Below are positions 58,107 to 64,000 of a DNA stretch of 64,000 nucleotides, piece by piece. Each line of letters begins with the position of its first letter. Within the stretch, counting starts at the first letter, position 1. Origin of the DNA: Ceratodon purpureus (Eukaryota > Streptophyta > Bryopsida > Pseudoditrichales > Ditrichaceae); NCBI GenBank assembly GCA_014871385.1, contig CM026426.1, positions 101,449,393 to 101,513,392 on the forward strand. Direction: 5' to 3'. A model generated the notes under the pieces. The model was not told where the DNA came from. It worked only from the letters and a program-made list of their open reading frames with translations, and did not search any database. The position numbers were made by a program, and so were the translations under genes.

Positions 58107-59388
58107 AAACTTCCCTACCCCTAAGGGTGGGTGGGCGGGACATCCCTTTACAGGGCAGGTTTTATCACCTTCCTCACCAAATTTCTTTTGAAATCAGCCC
58201 ATTCTCAATTCAAACCAAATCAAGTCTATGCACTCTTTTGTAATTCCAAATTACCAGTTTAGTCACATAGTGTTGTTCACTAGAAAATTCACAATCAACA
58301 CACTACTTACAATATAGTAGTGTATGACAAAACAATCTCAGGTAGTTCCAAAATAGTCACATAGTGCTTTACACCAAAGAATTCTCAATCAATTCACTAC
58401 TTACAAATAATATTGTATGATAAATCAATCCATATAGTAGAGAAAAGTTTGTCTTAAAACTGACAATACAAGATCACACACAAAATAGTTTGAGTTTCCA
58501 GAAATCTTCTCATCCCTTGAATGTTGGTGTAGTAAAGTAAGAAAAATCCAGAGGTAAAGGACCTCACCTGTCCCCATAAACACAACCAAAACCACAGTTA
58601 GGATTATGTTTGTAGACAAGGTGTCAACAGCCCTTTACAGCTTGTTATTGCAGTCACAAGAAAAATCAAACCCTACACCAAACATATAAATAAAAGGGAG
58701 AGATGAAAGAGTCTAATTGCAAACATAAATTAGAGGACCTGACTAGTAGTTCCACCAGACTCAGCCATGTTGCACTTCAGCTCCACACCACCATAAACCA
58801 AAACTTCACAAGCTCTTAAAATCTCTCACACACATGTAGCAAACTAGAATTACTTTCAAAGCAGACAAGTAAACAGATGCATATGGCAAAGAAACTCCCA
58901 AGGTTTTATACCCTCAAAGGAGTCTCTAGAGATTCACTTGTTCATTATATGGAGAGTCTGTGCAAATGAACAGCCTTGCAAGACCAATCATCTCTGACCC
59001 TTAGATGAAGGTTAACCTAGATCAAATGGTCATAGATTAGTGCCTCGCAAAGAGTAAAGTTCAAGCTTGTAGTAAGCCCCAAGTAAAGTAAGCTTCAAGT
59101 TTGGAGTAATTACCAGGAAGCCAGGTGTAAGGGAGGTGGGTGGGTTTCACTAATTTACACCTTAGTTAGCATATCATGCCATAATAAAGTGACTATGTAA
59201 TTGCTTGCACACTTTTTCAAGTAATGTGCAAATTAATTTGCAAGCCTACATAACTGAAGAGTGCAACTTCTGTCTAAATCATTGTGATAGAAACCTTATT
59301 TATTAGCCAGAAAATAAATTCTAAATCAAATACGGGTATAAGAGCAACCCAATATTTAAAAAAGAAAAAAAGAAAAAAAAGAAAAAAA
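58107..59388 (-). repeat. Terminal direct repeat (upstream copy for the minus-strand element)
   Basis: About 91 bp longer than the other copy because of a 94-bp internal duplication: CACATAGTG starts at 58,264 and again at 58,358. Contains the CAG|GTGAGG donor (58,570-58,563) likely to end a leader exon. The remainder is nearly identical to 52,905-53,848. Confidence 0.88.
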
Positions 59389-59404
59389 AACCAAACAAAA
59401 TAAG

Positions 59405-59620
59405 GATGAAAAATATGGAAATGAAATGGAAAACTCACAAGGTGAGTAAAAGATAGATGTACAAAGATGGTATAGGATGTCTAGAGAAGGATTGAACAAT
59501 AAAGAACAATTAAATAAATAAATAAAGATAGGACCAAAAAAAAATTAATGGATGAAGAAGAAAAACAAGAAAATTGACTCAATGGATTAGAACTTAAAAA
59601 AAAATTAGTTATGAGATGTT
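59405..59620. repeat. A-rich tandem repeat, right flank of the retroelement
   Basis: AAAGATGGTATAGGATGTCT, GAGAAGGATTGAACAATAAA and AATGGATGAAGAAGAAAAAC match phrases in 52,450-52,657. It continues the repeat interrupted by the retroelement. Confidence 0.65.
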
Positions 59621-62600
59621 TGTTGACTTTGAAATGCTCTTGATAATTTATTGTATTTGAATTTATACATCTATCTCTTGTAAAATGTTAGGGTGTGCAC
59701 GGTCAAGCCTACAAGAAACTCCTCAAGCAAACCATGACTAATATGCCTAGGTTTAATGTACCCAATATCATGTCTTGTATCACAAATTGGCCCTATTAAA
59801 AATCAATGAACAAGTAAGACCCTAAACCCTACATTATAAATTTACAAGTTCAATATGGACACCAAAATTCAAATTACATACAAATTGTCATGACATTAGC
59901 ACACCATGTATTACTTGTAGGGTCACTAATGTGTAGGTGGCAATATTGGGGTGTTATTTACCTAATGCTTAGTTTCTCTTGCCTAAAACAATGTACTTGA
60001 GATAGTTTGTCCTCCAGATTAGGGTGCTGTCTTCGTCGAATGCAGAGTATGCAATATCCCCCATCGTCAATATGCCCTTCGGTGCAGCTCTGGGTACATG
60101 GGGACCACCCCCGCCCATTGAGGATATACGTAGTTACTTGTCACTTGCTGCATTTGGGCTTCCCATGGCACAGTTGATCCATTTTGAATTAATTTAACCT
60201 TCTGGTTTTTCCAATGCGGGCCACTGCGACCGGTGGCTTGTTTTCTTCGGATGGGGCATGCTCCAAGTACCTGGACGGTCGTTTGGAGAGCCGTTTCCCT
60301 GGCCTCTGTCTTATCATACTAAGGTTATCTGAGAGAGCTGGAGGGTGCGAGTGGAGAGGTGCAGCACTTGTACTCTTGGATTGCTAACTCCGCACCGGAA
60401 CCGCCAAGGGCCCTGCAGTAGAAACTGTTATTGTCAACCACGTGTCAGATCAGAACCTGGAGTATATAGAGTGGGTTTACAACCTCTACAGATCTGCGTT
60501 CATAGGTTTAAGGAGGACTCATACCTTGTACTGTGTCGGGGCAAGACCTTTTCTGCACTCCATCTGCGTCCAACGTCTCATCTGTCACAACAATCCACCA
60601 TTGACATCATTTCTCATAACGGATTAGACAACCCTTTTTGCGCTACCGGCTACCTCTGTGTTACTATTAGGAGCCAATTCAGTCTGTGAGTGAGTCCTCT
60701 GATCATGTGATGAGTGCCATATCCTTCTTAGGTGCCGCTCTCTTTTGCGTCCGAAGATTGCTATCGTTGTATGAGCCAAATGCGATCTCCATTGCGGAAG
60801 GGTACTCAGTTGTGGGAGGGACGGCATTGAATGCTTTGACGTCAAGCGCCGCTTCAGCTACCACTATAGTGCTTAGGTCATGAGTAAGCTGTTTGGATGG
60901 GGACGATCTCTTCTCAGCTGCCTTGTGCTTCAAGCATAGCATTAATGACCAAAGAGCAGCTCTATGTCCTCCATCTTCAATACTACTAACATTGGCATTG
61001 CAAACTTTGACACCGGACTTTGCACTGCCATCTGCATTGCCAATATTATAAAGAAGCCCATGGCGGATAATGAAGATATGATGTTATTGTTACGGGATAG
61101 GGAGACAACGTTTACATGTTTAGAGAACTCATTGGCATCGCATGTTGCACTGTCGACGAAACACGTTTCGTGTGAGATGCCAGACATTGAGCACATCCTC
61201 TCCCCGGATTTCATTACCTTAGGTTCCTTTGAATTTTCCTGTTAGTTCAGTGCTTAATGCTCTGACCTCCATGTGCACAGGTGGGAAGCCCTCTGACATC
61301 AATCGATCAAGCGGGGGGAGAGCGTGTCCTTGACATCTGCAATCTCATGATCAAGTCTAGTTTCTTACTCTTAGATGTCAGGTCAAAATTCATGGATGAC
61401 AGGTCCGAAGCCGTCTCTGAAAGCTTTTTGTCCACTTTGCAGCGCTAGCTGCTTATGCTTTGCATTGGGGTCTTCACAAATTGCAACTCCTGCCCAACCA
61501 ATTGGTTCACGAGTGAAGCTAGCGTGCGAGCCTAGAATGGTGAGCACAGATCGTAGAGCAGAAAAAAGCAGAAAAAATAGGGGAAAACCCAAAATAGTTT
61601 TTTTTGGGCGCCAAATTTACTATTTTTAGTAACAAATTGAACCTATGGCCGTGGATTCCTTCACCAAAAGTACTCCAAAAGTGTGAAGTTACCCCCTTGC
61701 CACCAAATGCTAAATAGACACTATCGGATCCGAGAGCATACATTTCAATACTTGGAAAGGGGGAAACGAAGGCATTCACGAGGGGCAGATTATGAAGCCC
61801 ATTGTTTCTGTATGTGATATTGACTCGTAGACACCTTCTGAGGTTGAGCGCGATGTGATTTAGATTTTGTCAAACTTGGGTGATTATTTGGCACCAAGTA
61901 CAAATGAAGTTTCGAAGAGAGAGATAGCGCTTATACAATGAATCGGGGTGCAAACATCCTCAACAACGATGCCTTGTATATCAAACTTAGGAAGGCTGGC
62001 CACACTCGGAAAATAACAAGTTTGTCTTTGCTCCGGAGGGAGCTGAAGATGACTGCGTCGATCTCAAGAAGAATCATCACCAATCCATACGAAGGTGCTA
62101 TTGGAGACGGAATAATGTATGCGTTGTTGCTTGCAAAGCCGTCCAACTGCGTGACCTCATCGGCTCCAAAGGAGACTCAGGATGTGGTTGATATTGACCG
62201 GCACACGAGTTGGGATGGCCTAGATTTTACACAATAGATGCTAAAATCAATAGTGCAGATGAGTGGTGGACTAAAATTGAGATGATCACGATGAAAGAGA
62301 ATTGCAATTCTTATAGTATGATATTTCTAAGAATTCCAAGATATCAACTTATTTAATTCTCTACAAAATGAGAGCTCTAAGGACAATTCTGTTGAGTTGA
62401 ACTGTTGATGCATGATGAACCAAAGTCGGGCAACGGTGCCAAATTACGCGCTAACCTAGATTCCACAAAGGGGTTTCATTGATTAAGACAAAAGGACGAT
62501 GGTCACAGTAGTCGAAATCCGCTAAGGAGTGTGTAACAATTCACCTCAGAATCAACTAGCTCCAAAAATTGACGGTGGTCATAGAAGTCAAAATCCGCAG

Positions 62601-62830
62601 TATCGCAGTATCATTCACAAGGAGAGTATAAACCATGAGGAGGATAACGTGGGGGTGCCTCAAAGGATTTCTCCCGTGTATGACTTATGGGAAAAAACGG
62701 TGTCGGATTCAACAGTGCATTTGACACATCCTCCCACATGTAGGAAATTAAAAATAGATAATTGCTTCGCCCCCATGCGCCGAATTTATGGTTTGTCGGT
62801 CCCGCCTTCGCTCTCCAAACATGGCGTATA
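59621..62830. other. No assigned gene; scattered short frames
   Basis: Plus-strand frames at 60,686-60,883, 60,964-61,245 (TTNIGIANFDTGLCTAICIA) and 61,938-62,237 (LYIKLRKAGHTRKITSLSLL) have protein-like stretches but no family I can name; they may be fragments of one decayed plus-strand gene. No repeat or RNA gene was recognised. Confidence 0.3.
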
Positions 62831-63077
62831 GGCAAGCTATTTCGGGTTTCCTCCATCTTGGAACATCAGCTAAAGGGTCTGTCGGATCCGACAACGTGTT
62901 TTGCAAATGGTGGTGCACGGAGGAAAGCACATGTGAGACCCTTCAAGTATCCGGGTTCATTGTATACCCGTCTGGAAAGGATGAGTGCGCATGCGCAGAG
63001 GGGGGGGGGGGGATGAACATGCGACTTGATGCTATACTTGGTTCCAATTGTGTTGTTGTTGGTGATGTTGTGTGTGT
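62831..63077 (+). repeat. 245-bp direct repeat, copy 1, with Cys-rich frame
   Basis: The frame reads QAISGFLHLGTSAKGSVGSD, then NVFCKWWCTEESTCETLQVS, then DECACAEGGGG with a G12 run at 63,001-63,012. About 720 bp later the segment recurs. It contains GGATCCGAC. It could be a shared exon of tandem genes or part of a repeat. Confidence 0.7.
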
Positions 63078-63552
63078 ATGCCCAAGGATCAACGCAAACA
63101 GTTCTTTATGTTAAGACTAATGTTTTATCCACACACATTATAACCAAATCAGTGGTTTATAAGAATTGAATCATGTTGGAATAATTGAAGGCTATAATAC
63201 ATGCAAACATGTACTAAAACTTTAAAATCCCAAAAATGTAATTGTCGAGCAATAATTTCCTTAATGATAACGCTCATGAACTCTATATTGTGGTAATATT
63301 GATTGCCGTACACTAATGACTTCTAGAAGTATATTTTAAAATTGACTTAAACTAATGGCTTTGTAGTTATGTTGCTCTATAGACTATAATTTAATATTTC
63401 TATTTGTTTGAACGGTGGGCTTAAAAGTAGTGGTGGAGAGAAAAAACACATAATTTTCATTAGAAAAGTCCCAACCACAATCTTGTTGTATGCATTCATT
63501 GTACACATGTCAAGGCGAGCTTGGAGCCAAGCACTAGCGACCCGTTCTCATT

Positions 63553-63797
63553 GGCAAGCTATTTCGAGTTTCCTCCATCTTGGAACATCAGCTAAGGGGT
63601 CTGTCGGATCCGACAACGTGTTTTGCAAATGGTTGTGCACGGGAGAAAGCACATGTGAGACCCTTCAGGTATCCGGATTCACTGTATACCCGTTTGGAAA
63701 GGATGACTACGCATGCGCAGAGGGGGGGGAGGGATGTGCATGCGACTTGATGCTATACTTGGTTCCAATTGTGTTGTTGTTGGTGATGTTGTGTGTG
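63553..63797 (+). repeat. 245-bp direct repeat, copy 2
   Basis: The frame from 63,408 enters the repeat as QAISSFLHLGTSAKGSVGSD and NVFCKWLCTGESTCETLQVS. The reading frame is kept through most of the copy; the G run is shorter (GGGGGGGGA), so the two copies end in different frames. 63,078-63,552 between the copies and 63,798-64,000 hold no recognised gene. Confidence 0.7.
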
Positions 63798-64000
63798 CCA
63801 GAGTGCTAAGATTTCCTATTTTCATTCCTTAATTTCAAAAGAATAATATAGGCTATTGATAAATGGCTTAACTTTTGAGAGCTTGATGCATTGGTCACAT
63901 GCACTTGTAATCTTAGTATGTTTCTTCTCTCAAATGAAAAACATGTGTAAAAGTTGATGGTGTTAGTCGTGTTTGAAATTCAAGTTGCTTCTATCTTTGT

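Larger units (their letters stand above)
52658..59388 (-). mobile_element. 6.7-kb retroelement with direct terminal repeats and an orphan-type reverse transcriptase
   Basis: Bounded by direct repeats 52,658-53,848 and 58,107-59,388. In the minus orientation the order is repeat, leader, gag-like ORF1 (57,871-56,210), RT ORF2 (56,174-54,022), a structured 3' region and the second repeat. Both ORFs are intact. I see no protease (D-S/T-G), RNase H, integrase, tyrosine recombinase, endonuclease or GIY-YIG motif, so it fits neither a normal LTR element nor a canonical Penelope element. A splice-donor sequence inside the terminal repeat (CAG|GTGAGG at 58,570-58,563) and acceptors before both ORFs suggest a spliced leader exon. 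A target duplication could not be defined in the A-rich flanks. Confidence 0.75.

Noticed and set aside
52658-59388. Hammerhead-ribozyme motif in the terminal repeats (found in Penelope pLTRs and retrozymes)
   Set aside because: I looked for CTGATGA with a following GAAA core in both strands of the repeats and did not find it.

Overview
This is a transposon-rich stretch of a plant nuclear genome, probably a large, repeat-heavy land-plant genome and perhaps a seed-free lineage; the lineage is inference. Supporting signs are GT-AG introns, TATA boxes, a telo-box, plant-type hAT, CACTA, PIF/Harbinger and Ty1/copia remains, and one plant-type SAM-domain gene. Almost everything else is mobile DNA in different states of decay.

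1-1,164 is the end of a CACTA element that terminates in an inverted CACTACAAGG and is full of TTGAC/GTCAA words. 1.9-23.4 kb holds a run of gene-like reading frames: an NLS protein, a hAT transposase, two small proteins, a coiled-coil/RING protein, a protein-kinase-like protein and a second coiled-coil/RING protein. They are separated by non-coding blocks packed with the word GTCCG/CGGAC. Five of these blocks lie just upstream of a coding start, two with a clear TATA box. Most of these frames are broken only by one or two in-frame stop codons.

23.7-34.5 kb holds a divergent CACTA pair: a TNP2-like transposase on the minus strand and a TnpA/Transposase_24-like gene on the plus strand. The second gene is split by a 2.55-kb insertion with a 5-bp target duplication; leaving the insertion out brings back the reading frame. 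35.0-37.2 kb holds a copia RNase H plus LTR remnant and a PIF/Harbinger transposase remnant. 37.6-38.8 kb is an intact SAM-domain gene, the best host-gene candidate.

43.3-51.8 kb looks like one further element marked by GTAC words. It holds a decayed multi-exon DDE-type transposase of a family I otherwise associate with animal genomes, a convergent SUVR-like SET-domain histone methyltransferase with altered catalytic residues, and a third coiled-coil/RING relative.

52.66-59.39 kb is the most striking item: a 6.7-kb retroelement with direct terminal repeats, an intact RGG-rich gag-like ORF and an intact 702-codon reverse-transcriptase ORF. It shows no recognisable protease, RNase H, integrase or GIY-YIG domain. 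Its terminal repeats are nearly identical over one long part and clearly different over another, and it sits inside an A-rich tandem repeat. 59.6-64 kb is mostly unassigned, with two direct copies of a Cys-rich 245-bp segment.
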